A stretch of DNA of 64,000 nucleotides from Azospirillum endophyticum (GTDB taxonomy: Bacteria > Pseudomonadota > Alphaproteobacteria > Azospirillales > Azospirillaceae), in the NCBI RefSeq assembly GCF_016595245.1, contig NZ_JAENHM010000084.1, forward strand, positions 124,001-188,000. Direction: 5' to 3'. A program made the translations under genes and the position numbers. Positions 25,236 through 34,364 of the stretch are shown here, piece by piece. Below the pieces are notes generated by a model that saw only the letters and a list, made by a program, of their open reading frames with translations, was not told the DNA's origin and did not search any database. Positions within the stretch are counted from its first letter, which is position 1; each line of letters opens with the position of its first letter.

Positions 25236-26123
25236 TCAGTGCTGCATGCCCCAGCGGCGGATGGTGCGCCGCTCGATGGTGGCGAAGACGCCGTTCTCGA
25301 CGATCAGGCCGATGAGGATCACGGTGAACAGGCCGGCGAAGACGTTCGCCGTTTCCAACTGGTTGCGGTTCTCGAAGATGTACCAGCCGAGGCCGCCGGA
25401 ACCGGAGCTGACGCCGAACACCAGCTCCGCCGCGATCAGCGTGCGCCAAGCGAACGCCCAGCCGACCTTCAGACCGGTGAGGATCGACGGGAAGGCCGCC
25501 GGGATCAGGATGTGGCGGACAAGGCCGAGGCCGCTCAGCCCATAGTTCCGGCCGACCATGCGCAGCGTGTTGGAGACGGAGCGGAAGCCGGCATGGGTGT
25601 TCAGCGCGATGGCCCACAGCACGGAATGGACGAGCACGAAGATCACGCTGCCGGAACCGAGCCCGAACCAGATCAGCGCCAGCGGCAGCAGGGCGATGGC
25701 CGGCAGCGGGTTCAGCATGGAGGTCATCGTCTCCAGCAGGTCGGTGCCGATCTGCGAGCCGATGGCGACGGTGGTCAGCAGGGCCGCCAGCAGGATGCCC
25801 ATGGCGTAGCCGATCACCAGCGTCTGCAGCGAGACCAGCGTGCGCGCCGGGATGATGCCGTTGCCGAGGTCGGCGGTGAAGGCCTGCAGCATCGCCGAGA
25901 AGGGCGGGAACAGCAGCGGGTTGTCGAGCCAGCGGCCGTAGATTTCCCAGATCAGGGCGAGCGCGAGCAGGATCAGGCCCTTGCGCAGCAGCGGGACGCG
26001 GTACAGCCGCTCCCACGCGCCGAGCGGCTTCTGGACGTCGGCGATGACGGTCGAGTTGGACACGTCCCGGATGATCTCGGGACGCTCGACGAGGATGGAG
26101 TTCGCGGTGGAGTGCGTCATCAT
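25236..26123 (-). CDS. ABC importer permease (NitT/TauT family)
   Basis: The 295-residue inner-membrane protein has about six helices and the EAA loop typical of importer permeases near 215-235 (with the GLGLVRHILIPAAFPSILTGLKVGWAFAW region). I use ATG 26123; the frame remains open upstream into the ATPase gene, but that part is not coding in this frame. It sits 8 bp after the ATPase stop and is the membrane channel of the importer. Confidence 0.87.
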   Translation of the reverse strand: MMTHSTANSILVERPEIIRDVSNSTVIADVQKPLGAWERLYRVPLLRKGLILLALALIWEIYGRWLDNPLLFPPFSAMLQAFTADLGNGIIPARTLVSLQTLVIGYAMGILLAALLTTVAIGSQIGTDLLETMTSMLNPLPAIALLPLALIWFGLGSGSVIFVLVHSVLWAIALNTHAGFRSVSNTLRMVGRNYGLSGLGLVRHILIPAAFPSILTGLKVGWAFAWRTLIAAELVFGVSSGSGGLGWYIFENRNQLETANVFAGLFTVILIGLIVENGVFATIERRTIRRWGMQH

Positions 26124-26131
26124 GGCGGGCC

Positions 26132-26956
26132 TCAATGGACGAACAGCATGTCGTTGATGCGGGCTTCCAGCTCCGCCTGGGCGGCGGTGCCGAGCTGTTC
26201 CGGCGGGATGCTGTTCAGCTCGGCCTTCACCTGCCCCGGATGCGGCGACAGCAGCAGGATGCGCGTCCCGACCCGGATCGCCTCCTCGATGGAATGGGTC
26301 ACGAACAGCACGGTGAACTTCGTGTCGTCCCACAGGCGCAGCAGCTCGTCCTGCATGCGGCGGCGCGTCAGGGCGTCGAGCGCGGCATAGGGCTCGTCCA
26401 TCAGCAGGACGTCCGGTTCCATCGCCATGCCGCGGGCGATGGCGACGCGCTGCTTCATGCCGCCGGACAGCGTGTGCGGGAAGCTGTGCGCGAACTTCGC
26501 CAGACCGACCTTGTTGATGTAATGGTCGGTGCGCTCGGCCGCCTCGGCCCCCTTGGCGCGCCCGCTGGTGGTCAGCGCGAACAGCACGTTTTCGCGCACG
26601 CTCTTCCAGGGCAGGAGCTGGTCGAATTCCTGGAACACCATCATACGGTCGGGACCGGGCCTGGTCACCTCGTGACCGTTCAGCCGGATGGCGCCCTCCA
26701 CCGGCTCCAGATAGCCGCCGATGGCCTTCAGCAGGGTGGATTTCCCGCAACCCGACGGGCCGAGCAGGACATAGCGGTCGGATTTGAAGACCTGGAAATC
26801 GACGCGGTAGGTGGCCGTCACCAGATGGTCCGACGTCTTGTACTGCAAGGTGACGCCGGACACCTCCAGCAAGGGGCTGGCCGGGATCGCGGCCGCCACG
26901 GGGTCGACGGGTGCGCCCGCGACGGCGGGGCGGACGGTCGGCGACGTCCTGCTCAT
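26132..26956 (-). CDS. ABC importer ATPase (NitT/TauT family)
   Basis: The 274-residue cytoplasmic ATPase has Walker A GPSGCGKST, Q-loop VFQEFDQLLPW, signature LSGGMKQR and Walker B VLLMDEPYAALD, then the switch His in VTHSIEEA. The FQEFDQLLPW variant and the HPGQV segment are typical of NitT/SsuB/TauB-type enzymes. ATG 26956 follows GGAGGAAACG; a longer frame to 27133 lacks this site and overlaps the riboswitch region. It is the first gene of its operon, divergent from the riboswitch-led nrd cluster. Confidence 0.9.
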   Translation of the reverse strand: MSRTSPTVRPAVAGAPVDPVAAAIPASPLLEVSGVTLQYKTSDHLVTATYRVDFQVFKSDRYVLLGPSGCGKSTLLKAIGGYLEPVEGAIRLNGHEVTRPGPDRMMVFQEFDQLLPWKSVRENVLFALTTSGRAKGAEAAERTDHYINKVGLAKFAHSFPHTLSGGMKQRVAIARGMAMEPDVLLMDEPYAALDALTRRRMQDELLRLWDDTKFTVLFVTHSIEEAIRVGTRILLLSPHPGQVKAELNSIPPEQLGTAAQAELEARINDMLFVH

Positions 26957-27111
26957 CGTTTCCTCCAACACAGATTCATTGGGTTGCTCATGCCGCGAAC
27001 TGCGGGCCTTGCGGACAGTATGTGCTCCAGATCTGACAGCTTCCTGACGGCCATGACGCCGGACGTAAAAGCGCTTGACGCCCCCTCCGCCTCCGCCTAC
27101 CGTATCTAGCG

Positions 27112-27322
27112 TTACGGTTCCATGTACCCACAAGATGCATGGCTAAGAGGGAAGTCGGTGAGCCGCTGAACGCGGCAATGCCGGCGCTGCCCCCGCAACT
27201 GTGAGCGGAGAGCGGTTTCGTCGTTTTCAGCGCCACTGGTGCCGATCCCCTTTCCAGGGGCGGTACCGGGAAGGCCGGACGAAGCCGCGGTGACCCGCGA
27301 GCCAGGAGACCTGCCGTAACCG
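27112..27322 (+). ncRNA. Cobalamin riboswitch upstream of nrdA
   Basis: The leader contains the conserved pieces of the adenosylcobalamin riboswitch in the right order: GGAAGTCGGTGAG (about 27150), GCCCCCGCAACTGTGAGCGG (27188-27207), CCACTGGTGCCGAT, GGGAAGGCCGGACGAAGCC, and the B12 box GCGAGCCAGGAGACCTGCC (27298-27316). It lies 120 nt before nrdA on the same strand. These elements normally shut off the downstream gene when cobalamin is plentiful. Control of a class I ribonucleotide reductase this way is known from actinobacteria and fits switching to a B12-dependent class II enzyme. Confidence 0.93.
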
Positions 27323-27444
27323 AATGAACGTCCACGGGCGGGGTGTCCCGGTGGTGCGCTTGCCGATCCGCGGCGTTTCCCGCCCGCCCTCGCCGCAAGT
27401 CGTGCTCCCGTGTCGTCCCGCCGCACGAGAACAAGGGACCACGG

Positions 27445-29409
27445 ATGCCGGCGCTCGCTCAAGACCTCGCCCGGGACTTCACCCAGGATCCGGCAGACCC
27501 CCGTCCGGCAGACGGCCGGGAACCGGCCGGCGGCTTCGACCGTCACGGGACCCCGCCGGCGCACGCCCGGCACATGTCCGCTCTGTCGGGCGGCCGTGCC
27601 CCGACGCAGCGCTGGACGCCGCCCGACCCCTCCGTCATCCGCATCGACCGCAGCCGCGACGCCCTGCTGACCGCCTTCGGCAAGGCGACGCTGGACGACC
27701 GCTACCTGCTGCCGGGCGAGGGCTACCAGGATCTGTTCGCCCGGGTCGCCGCCGCCTATGCCGACGATGCCGCGCACGCCCAGCGGATCTACGACGCCAT
27801 CTCCCGCCTGTGGTTCATGCCGGCGACCCCGGTGCTGAGCAACGGCGGCACCACCCGCGGCCTCCCCATCTCCTGCTTTCTCAACGCCGTTCCGGATTCG
27901 CTGGACGGCATCGTCGACATCTGGAACGAGAATGTCCGGCTGGCGTCGAACGGCGGCGGCATCGGCACCTATTGGGGCGGGGTCCGCTCGATCGGCGAAG
28001 CGGTGAAGGGCAACGGCAGCACGTCCGGCATCATTCCCTTCATCCGGGTGATGGACAGCCTGACGCTGGCGATCAGCCAGGGGTCGCTGCGCCGCGGCTC
28101 GGCCGCCGTCTATCTCGACATCCACCATCCGGAGATCGAGGAGTTCCTGGAGATCCGCAAGTCGTCCGGCGACTTCAACCGCAAGAGCCTGAACCTGCAC
28201 CATGCGGTGGTCATCACCGACGCCTTCATGGCGGCGGTGCGCGACGACAGGCCCTTCCCGCTGGTCAGCCCGAAGAGCGGCGCCGTGCTGAGGCAAGCCA
28301 ACGCCCGCCAAATCTGGCAGAAGATCCTGGAAGCCCGCATGCAGACCGGGGAACCCTACCTGCTGTTCGGCGACACGGTGAACCGCGCTCTGCCCAAGCA
28401 CCAGCGCGATCTCGGCCTGTCGGTGCGCTCCAGCAACCTGTGCAGCGAGATCACGCTGGCGACCGGCAAGGACCATCTCGGCCGCGACCGCACGGCGGTC
28501 TGCTGCCTCGCCTCGATGAACCTGGAGACCTGGGACGAGTGGAACGACGAGGCGGGGCTGGTCGAGGACGTTCTGCGCTTCCTCGACAACGTCCTGACCC
28601 GCTTCATCGAGGACGCGCCGGCTGGCATGGAGAACGCCGTCTATTCGGCGATGCGCGAGCGCTCGGTCGGGCTGGGGGTGATGGGCTTCCACTCCTTCCT
28701 GCAGGCCCGCGGCATCCCCTTCGAGGGCGCCATGGCCAAGGTGTGGAACCTGCGCTTCTTCCGCAAGCTGCGCCGCGACGCCGACGCCGCCTCGGTCGCC
28801 CTGGCCCATGAGCGCGGCCCCTGCCCGGACGCCGCCGAGCGCGACATGATGGTGCGCTTCAGCCACAAGCTGGCGATCGCGCCGACCGCCTCGATCAGCA
28901 TCATCTGCGGCGGCGCCAGCGCCTGCATCGAGCCGATCCCGGCCAACATCTACACCCACAAGACGCTGTCGGGCTCGATGCCGGTGCGCAACCCGCATCT
29001 GGAAAGGCTGCTGGCCGCCAAGGGCGCCGACCGGCCGGAGATCTGGCAGTCGATCATCGAGCATGAGGGCTCGGTCCAGCACCTCGACATCCTCGGCGAC
29101 GACGAGAAGGCGGTCTTCCGCACCGCCTTCGAGATCGACCAGCGCTGGATCATCGAGTTCGCCGCCGACCGCACGCCTTTCCTCTGCCAGAGCCAGTCGA
29201 TCAACCTCTACCTGCCGGGCGACATCGACAAGTGGGACCTGCACATGCTGCACTGGACCGCCTGGGAGAAGGGGCTGAAGAGCCTCTATTACTGCCGCTC
29301 CAAGTCGGTGCAGCGCGCCGCCTTCGCCGGCAAGGACCGCATGGCGGGCAAGGCCGAGGCGATCCAGGCGCCGCGCACCGACTACGAGGAATGCCTCGCC
29401 TGCCAGTGA
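27445..29409 (+). CDS. nrdA: Class I ribonucleoside-diphosphate reductase, alpha (large) subunit
   Basis: The 654-residue protein reduces ribonucleotides together with NrdB. Key features are the redox Cys in LPISCFLNAVPDS, the SNLCSEI motif (radical Cys with its Asn and Glu neighbours), the second active-site Cys in AVCCLASMNL, the Tyr-Tyr pair in GLKSLYYCRSKS that relays the radical, and a C-terminal ECLACQ CxxC shuttle pair. A full N-terminal ATP-cone seems absent, since the catalytic part starts near residue 60. ATG 27445 follows AAGGGA; the frame extends to 27343 but that overlaps leader sequence. It is led by the cobalamin riboswitch and followed 49 bp later by nrdB. Confidence 0.93.
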   Translation: MPALAQDLARDFTQDPADPRPADGREPAGGFDRHGTPPAHARHMSALSGGRAPTQRWTPPDPSVIRIDRSRDALLTAFGKATLDDRYLLPGEGYQDLFARVAAAYADDAAHAQRIYDAISRLWFMPATPVLSNGGTTRGLPISCFLNAVPDSLDGIVDIWNENVRLASNGGGIGTYWGGVRSIGEAVKGNGSTSGIIPFIRVMDSLTLAISQGSLRRGSAAVYLDIHHPEIEEFLEIRKSSGDFNRKSLNLHHAVVITDAFMAAVRDDRPFPLVSPKSGAVLRQANARQIWQKILEARMQTGEPYLLFGDTVNRALPKHQRDLGLSVRSSNLCSEITLATGKDHLGRDRTAVCCLASMNLETWDEWNDEAGLVEDVLRFLDNVLTRFIEDAPAGMENAVYSAMRERSVGLGVMGFHSFLQARGIPFEGAMAKVWNLRFFRKLRRDADAASVALAHERGPCPDAAERDMMVRFSHKLAIAPTASISIICGGASACIEPIPANIYTHKTLSGSMPVRNPHLERLLAAKGADRPEIWQSIIEHEGSVQHLDILGDDEKAVFRTAFEIDQRWIIEFAADRTPFLCQSQSINLYLPGDIDKWDLHMLHWTAWEKGLKSLYYCRSKSVQRAAFAGKDRMAGKAEAIQAPRTDYEECLACQ

Positions 29410-29458
29410 CCGGCGGTCCGACCGCGCAGTCCCTTCCCGCCATCACGGATCCGTCGCC

Positions 29459-30541
29459 ATGCCCCCGCTTCTCGACCTCGACCCCATGAGCCTGATCGGC
29501 ACCGGCCGCGTCGGCCTGCTGCAGGGCTCCGCCGCCTACAACGTCGACCGCTACCCCTGGGCCTACGCCTACTGGAAGAAGCAGCAGCAGGTGCATTGGA
29601 TGGGCGAGGAGGTGCCGCTCGGCGAGGACATCAAGGACTGGACCTCCGACCGCGTCACCGACGGCGAGCGCAACCTGCTGACCCAGATCTTCCGCTTCTT
29701 CACCCAGAGCGACGTCGAGGTCAGCGACAACTACCTCAAGCGCTACATGCCGATCTTCCAGCCGCTGGAAGTGCAGATGATGATGGCGGCCTTCACCAAC
29801 ATGGAGACGGTCCACATCGACGCCTACGCCCTGCTGCTGACCACCATCGGCATGCCGCAGACCGAGTTCGCCGCCTTCCGCGACTATGCGGAGATGCGCG
29901 ACAAGGCCGACTACATGCACGGCTTCGGCGTCGGCACGGTGGCCGACGTGTCGCGCACGCTCGCCATGTTCGGCGCCTTCACCGAGGGCATGGCGCTGTT
30001 CGCCAGCTTCGCCATGCTGCTGAACTTCCCGCGCCACAACAAGATGAAGGGGATGGGCCAGATCGTCACCTGGTCGGTGCGCGACGAGAGCCTGCATTGC
30101 GAGGGCATCATCCGGCTGTTCCACGAATGGAACCGAGAGACCGGCGCCATGACCCCCGCCGTGCGCGACGACATCCTCGACGTCTGCCGCACCATGGTCG
30201 GGCTGGAGGAGCGCTTCATCGACCTGGCCTTCGGCCTGGGGCCGGTGCAGGGGATGACGCCGGAGGACATCCGGGCCTATGTCCGCTACGTCGCCGACTG
30301 GCGGCTGACACAACTCCGGCTGCCCACCCTCTACGGCTATTTCAGGCCGGCGGACGGCGGCTACGAGCCGGTGAAGCCGCACCCGCTGCCCTGGCTGGTC
30401 GAAATCCTGAACGGCGTCGAGCACGCCAACTTCTTCGAGCAGCGCGCCACCGAATATTCCAAGGGCGCCACCAGCGGCCAATGGGACGGGGTGGACGGCG
30501 TCTGGGCGGCCTTCGACCGGATGCGTGCCCCGGCGGGCTGA
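29459..30541 (+). CDS. nrdB: Class I ribonucleoside-diphosphate reductase, beta (small) subunit
   Basis: The 360-residue ferritin-like protein houses the di-metal site and tyrosyl radical. Visible ligands are the Asp/Glu in FTQSDVEVSDNY, the Glu and His in NMETVHIDAY, the Glu in TEGMALF, and the Glu and His in RDESLHCEG. The radical Tyr follows His by four residues (HIDAY), as in class Ia enzymes. A second in-frame Met (10) is a possible start. The gene shares the riboswitch-led transcript with nrdA. Confidence 0.93.
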   Translation: MPPLLDLDPMSLIGTGRVGLLQGSAAYNVDRYPWAYAYWKKQQQVHWMGEEVPLGEDIKDWTSDRVTDGERNLLTQIFRFFTQSDVEVSDNYLKRYMPIFQPLEVQMMMAAFTNMETVHIDAYALLLTTIGMPQTEFAAFRDYAEMRDKADYMHGFGVGTVADVSRTLAMFGAFTEGMALFASFAMLLNFPRHNKMKGMGQIVTWSVRDESLHCEGIIRLFHEWNRETGAMTPAVRDDILDVCRTMVGLEERFIDLAFGLGPVQGMTPEDIRAYVRYVADWRLTQLRLPTLYGYFRPADGGYEPVKPHPLPWLVEILNGVEHANFFEQRATEYSKGATSGQWDGVDGVWAAFDRMRAPAG

Positions 30542-30667
30542 CAACGGACCGCAGAACCCGGATTGCTCCGATCGAACCGACGCCAGCGATCATGGGAGCG
30601 TGTGCTTCCCTTCCCAATCGACATCGGACCGGATCGACCTCCGGCCGCACCGACATCAGGATCGAAC

Positions 30668-31732
30668 ATGCCGAACGCCGCTCACTTTCCCGCCTTGCGC
30701 CGGGCCGCGCTGGCCCTTTGCGCAGGTCTCGCCGGGCTCGGCCTCGTAACCGCTTCGGCCTCGGCGGCCGAGGCGACCGGATACCCGCTGACAATCCACA
30801 ATTGCGGGATGTCCGTCACCTTCGACAAGGCGCCGACGCGGGCGGTGGCGCTCGGCCAAAACACCACCGAGATTCTGCTGTCGCTGGGGCTGGCCGACAG
30901 GATCGTCGGGACGGCGGTCTGGATGGGGCCGGTCATGAAACCCTTCGAAGCGCAGAATGCCAGGATCAGGCGTCTGGCCGACAATGATCCGAGCTTCGAA
31001 GCGGTGATCGCCCGGGAACCGGATCTGGTGGCGGCCCAGTTCGAATGGCATGTCGGCCCCAACGGCTCGGTGGCCAAGCGGGAGCAGTTCACGCAGCTCG
31101 GCATCCCGACCTACATCTCGCCCGCGGATTGCGTCGAGAAGGACAACTCAGGGGGTGGCGACGGCCTGCGCAAGCAGATGTTCACCATGGATCTCGTCTA
31201 TCGGGAGATCCAGGACCTCGCCCGGATCTTCGACGTCGGGGACCGGGGCGAGGCGCTGGTCGCGGCGCTCAGAAAGCGCGAGGCCGCCGCCGTCGCATCC
31301 GTTGCCCTTGGCGTCGCCGGCGGCAAGGCCAAGGGCGTGCCGGTCGTCTTCTGGTTCTCCAGCAAGGAGGTGCGGGGCGATGCCTTCGTCGCCGGCAGGA
31401 ACGGCGCGCCGGCCTACATCGTGAAGGCGCTGGGCGCCAGGAACGTCGTCACCACGGAAGAGGAATGGCCGCTGGTGAGCTGGGAGAGGATCGCCGCCGC
31501 CGATCCGGCGGTCATCGTCATCGCCACGATGGACCGCCGCCGCTACGCCGCCGACGACCCCGCCGTCAAGCTGGCCTTCCTCGAAAGCGATCCCGTCACC
31601 GGCAAGCTGGAGGCCGTCCGCAAGAAGCGCTTCGTGCTGATGGACGCGCAATCGATGAACCCGACGATCCGGACGATCGACGGCATCGAGGCGCTCGCCG
31701 ACGGCATCAAGGCGTTCGGCTTGGCCGAGTGA
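30668..31732 (+). CDS. FecB/BtuF-like ABC importer substrate-binding protein
   Basis: The 354-residue periplasmic protein has a signal peptide (about 1-35, ending SASAAEA) and the TroA/FepB-type fold with two lobes joined by a long helix (GQNTTEILLSLGLADRIVG, then EPDLVAAQFEW). Members carry ferric siderophores, haem or cobalamin. AGGA lies 8 nt before ATG 30668; an upstream ATG at 30563 is not preceded by a site. It follows nrdB by 126 bp with no terminator in between, and its stop overlaps the permease ATG by one base. Confidence 0.85.
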   Translation: MPNAAHFPALRRAALALCAGLAGLGLVTASASAAEATGYPLTIHNCGMSVTFDKAPTRAVALGQNTTEILLSLGLADRIVGTAVWMGPVMKPFEAQNARIRRLADNDPSFEAVIAREPDLVAAQFEWHVGPNGSVAKREQFTQLGIPTYISPADCVEKDNSGGGDGLRKQMFTMDLVYREIQDLARIFDVGDRGEALVAALRKREAAAVASVALGVAGGKAKGVPVVFWFSSKEVRGDAFVAGRNGAPAYIVKALGARNVVTTEEEWPLVSWERIAAADPAVIVIATMDRRRYAADDPAVKLAFLESDPVTGKLEAVRKKRFVLMDAQSMNPTIRTIDGIEALADGIKAFGLAE

Positions 31733-32799
31733 TGCGCAACCCGGCCATCGCCGGCCGATGGGGGCTGCGGGCCGTGCCCGCCCTTCCGGCTCCGGCCCTC
31801 TTCGCCCTGACCACCCTTGCCATGGCCCTCCTCATCCTCGCCATCGGACTGGCCGTCTCGATCGGGGAGATGACGATCCCGTTCGGCACCATCGCCAAGG
31901 CGGTCGGCAACAGGTTGTTGGGCATGGGCTTCGCGATCAGCCCGATCCAGGAGGGCGTCATCTGGGATTACCGGCTCAGCCGGGCGCTGGTCGCCGCCTG
32001 CTGCGGTGCGGCGCTCGCCCTGTCCGGTGCCATCCTCCAGGCGCTCCTCCGCAACCCGCTGGCCGAACCCTATGTCCTGGGCATATCGGCCGGCGCCTCG
32101 ACGGGCGCCGTCGCGGTGATGATCGCGGGCTTTGGCGGCGGTGCGCTGTCGATGTCGGGCGGCGCCTTCACTGGCGCCATCCTGGCCTTCACGCTGGTCT
32201 GCGCGCTGGCGGCCGGCACAGGAGCCGGGGCGGACCGGATCATTCTCGCCGGGGTCGCCGGGTCCCAGCTCTTCAGCGCCCTGACCTCCTACATCGTGAC
32301 GACGTCGGCCAATGCGGAACAGGCGCGCGGCGTCATGTTCTGGCTGCTCGGCAGTCTCGGCGGCGTCCGCTGGCCGGACGTTGCCCTCGCAGCCCCGGTC
32401 GCCGTCGGCGGCTTCGCCATAGCCATCCTTCACGCCCGTGCCCTGGATGCCTTCGCCTTCGGCGTCGATGCCGCCGCCGCACTCGGCATCCCGGTGACGC
32501 GCGTCCGCCTGGTCCTGTTCGGTTTGACGGCGGCGATGACGGCGACCATGGTCAGCATCGTCGGATCGATCGGCTTTGTCGGGCTGGTCGTCCCACATGC
32601 GGCGCGCTTCCTGGTCGGTCCCGGCCATATGCGGCTTCTGCCGGCCTCCTTCATGATCGGCGCGGTGTTCATGGTGCTGGCCGACATCGTCTCCCGGATC
32701 GTCGTCCCCCAGCAGATCCTCCCCATCGGTGTGGTCACCGCCCTGTTCGGCGCCCCCGCCTTCGCGCTCATCCTCTACAAGGCGAGACGGCCGCTGTGA
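31732..32799 (+). CDS. FecCD/BtuC-family ABC permease
   Basis: The 355-residue inner-membrane protein has about ten helices and the FecCD hallmarks RLSRALVAACCGAALALSGAILQ near residues 82-105 and GFVGLVVPHAAR near 285. Such permeases import siderophores, haem or cobalamin. Its ATG overlaps the stop of the binding protein (TGATG) and its stop overlaps the GTG start of the ATPase, so the three are translationally coupled. Confidence 0.9.
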   Translation: MRNPAIAGRWGLRAVPALPAPALFALTTLAMALLILAIGLAVSIGEMTIPFGTIAKAVGNRLLGMGFAISPIQEGVIWDYRLSRALVAACCGAALALSGAILQALLRNPLAEPYVLGISAGASTGAVAVMIAGFGGGALSMSGGAFTGAILAFTLVCALAAGTGAGADRIILAGVAGSQLFSALTSYIVTTSANAEQARGVMFWLLGSLGGVRWPDVALAAPVAVGGFAIAILHARALDAFAFGVDAAAALGIPVTRVRLVLFGLTAAMTATMVSIVGSIGFVGLVVPHAARFLVGPGHMRLLPASFMIGAVFMVLADIVSRIVVPQQILPIGVVTALFGAPAFALILYKARRPL

Positions 32800-33584
32800 G
32801 CATTGCGACCAGAGGCATAGGGACCAAGGACGTGCGCTGGGCGGCCGGCGGCGCGATGATCGTGGACGGCGTCACCATCGAGGCGGCAGCGGGATCGACG
32901 CTCGGCCTGCTCGGCCCCAACGGGTCGGGGAAATCGAGCCTGCTGCGCCTGATCGGCCGTCTGCGCCGGGTCGACGCCGGAATCGTCACCCTCGGCGGCA
33001 CCGACATCGCCGGTCTGCCGCGCGCCATCCTCGCCCGGCGGGTCGCGCTGGTCGAACAGCAGGCGACCACGGAGGCCCCGCTCACCGTACTCGACATCGT
33101 CCGGCTGGGGCGGACGCCCCACCGCGGACCGCTCTCGCCCTGGACCGGCACCGACGACGCGGCGGTCGAGAGTGCGCTGCGCCATGTCGGCATGGCGGAG
33201 AAGCGCAACCGGCTCTGGCACACCCTTTCCGGCGGCGAGCGCCAGCGCACCCACATCGCGCGTGCCCTGGCGCAGACCCCAAGCGAACTGCTGCTCGACG
33301 AACCGACCAACCACCTCGACATCCGGCATCAGCTGGAGATCCTGTCGCTCGTCAGCCGCCTGCCGGCGACGAGCATCGTCGCGCTTCACGACCTCAACCT
33401 CGCCGCGCTGTTCTGCGACACCATCGCGATCCTGCACCATGGGCGGGTGGTCTGCGCCGGACCGCCGGACGAGGTGCTGACCGCCGAGACGATCCGGGAC
33501 GTCTTCGGGGTGAGCGCCCATGTCGAACGCTCACCCCATCACGGAAAGCTCCAGGTCCATTTCCTGGTCGACCCCATCTCCTGA
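32796..33584 (+). CDS. FepC/BtuD-family ABC ATPase
   Basis: The 262-residue ATPase has Walker A GPNGSGKSS, Q-loop VEQQATTEAPLTV, signature LSGGERQRTHIARAL, Walker B LLLDEPTNHLD and the switch His in ALHDLNLAALFCD. It starts at GTG 32796, overlapping the permease stop. With the two upstream genes it forms a complete importer. Because the cluster begins with a cobalamin riboswitch and has no other promoter that I can see, cobalamin or a cobinamide-like ligand is the first guess and a ferric siderophore the second. Confidence 0.9.
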   Translation: MSIATRGIGTKDVRWAAGGAMIVDGVTIEAAAGSTLGLLGPNGSGKSSLLRLIGRLRRVDAGIVTLGGTDIAGLPRAILARRVALVEQQATTEAPLTVLDIVRLGRTPHRGPLSPWTGTDDAAVESALRHVGMAEKRNRLWHTLSGGERQRTHIARALAQTPSELLLDEPTNHLDIRHQLEILSLVSRLPATSIVALHDLNLAALFCDTIAILHHGRVVCAGPPDEVLTAETIRDVFGVSAHVERSPHHGKLQVHFLVDPIS

Positions 33585-33598
33585 TCGGGCCCGCCCGG

Positions 33599-34216
33599 TC
33601 ATCGGACGGAGGAGCGTCGCCGCGGGAACATGGCGAGCGGCAGGCGCAGGCCGTCGAGAAGCCGGTGGTAGAGGCGCTCGACGAGCGGCGCCAGATGCGC
33701 GTCGGCCACCGGCCGCAGGATCACGGCGAACAGGGCGCAGACGCCGCCGAGGATGAAGGCCCCCGCCATGTCGAGTGGCCAATGCACGCCGAGATAGACC
33801 CGCGCCCAGGCGGTGGCGGCGCCGAGCGCCAGCACCACGGCCCCCCACCGGCGCGCCGCCCCGGTGGCGATCAGCCCCAGCCCGACCGTAAAGAGGAACG
33901 TCCCATGGTCGCTGGGGAAGGAGGTCGCCATGTCGTGCGCCATCAACTGGTGGCCGATGCCCGCCGCGAAGGGCCGGGGATGATACCAGACCATCCCGAT
34001 CGCGGTGTTGACCGCGAACGCGAGCAGAAGGCCGCAGCCGACGGCGACCAGGCCGCCCCGCCGCTGCGGCGCCCCCCACATCCACAGCCCGGCGGCGAGA
34101 GCGGCCACGACATAGACCAGGCCCTCCGCACAAACCATCGCCAGATGCAGCATCCATGGCGCCGGTGCGGCCGGGCCGTTGATGGCCAGAAACAGGTCGA
34201 CGTTCCAGTTGTCCAT
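33599..34216 (-). CDS. PAP2-family membrane phosphatase (undecaprenyl-diphosphatase-like)
   Basis: The 205-residue protein has five or six helices and the three phosphatase motifs: the HPRPFA part of motif 1, SFPSDHG (motif 2, His) and ARVYLGVHWPLDMAG (motif 3, His and Asp). The small size and the motif 2 form fit BcrC-like enzymes that recycle undecaprenyl diphosphate at the outer face of the inner membrane. GAGGGAAG lies just upstream of ATG 34216. It is convergent with the importer ATPase, only 14 bp apart. Confidence 0.85.
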   Translation of the reverse strand: MDNWNVDLFLAINGPAAPAPWMLHLAMVCAEGLVYVVAALAAGLWMWGAPQRRGGLVAVGCGLLLAFAVNTAIGMVWYHPRPFAAGIGHQLMAHDMATSFPSDHGTFLFTVGLGLIATGAARRWGAVVLALGAATAWARVYLGVHWPLDMAGAFILGGVCALFAVILRPVADAHLAPLVERLYHRLLDGLRLPLAMFPRRRSSVR

Positions 34217-34364
34217 TCTTCCCTCGATCGAAAGCGGAGCCGACTCTACGGCAAGCCGCCGCGATCGGCATCCGGCCAAATCGGGCGGCACCGACCGGCT
34301 TACGACGGATAGGAATGGGGATGCCCAGGATGCGGCGAAGACCTCCCGAAGTTGCCACGGCCTC

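Noticed and set aside
27112..27322. Riboswitch acting on the minus-strand NitT/TauT-type importer
   Set aside because: All conserved blocks read 5' to 3' on the plus strand toward nrdA, so it cannot control the divergent importer.
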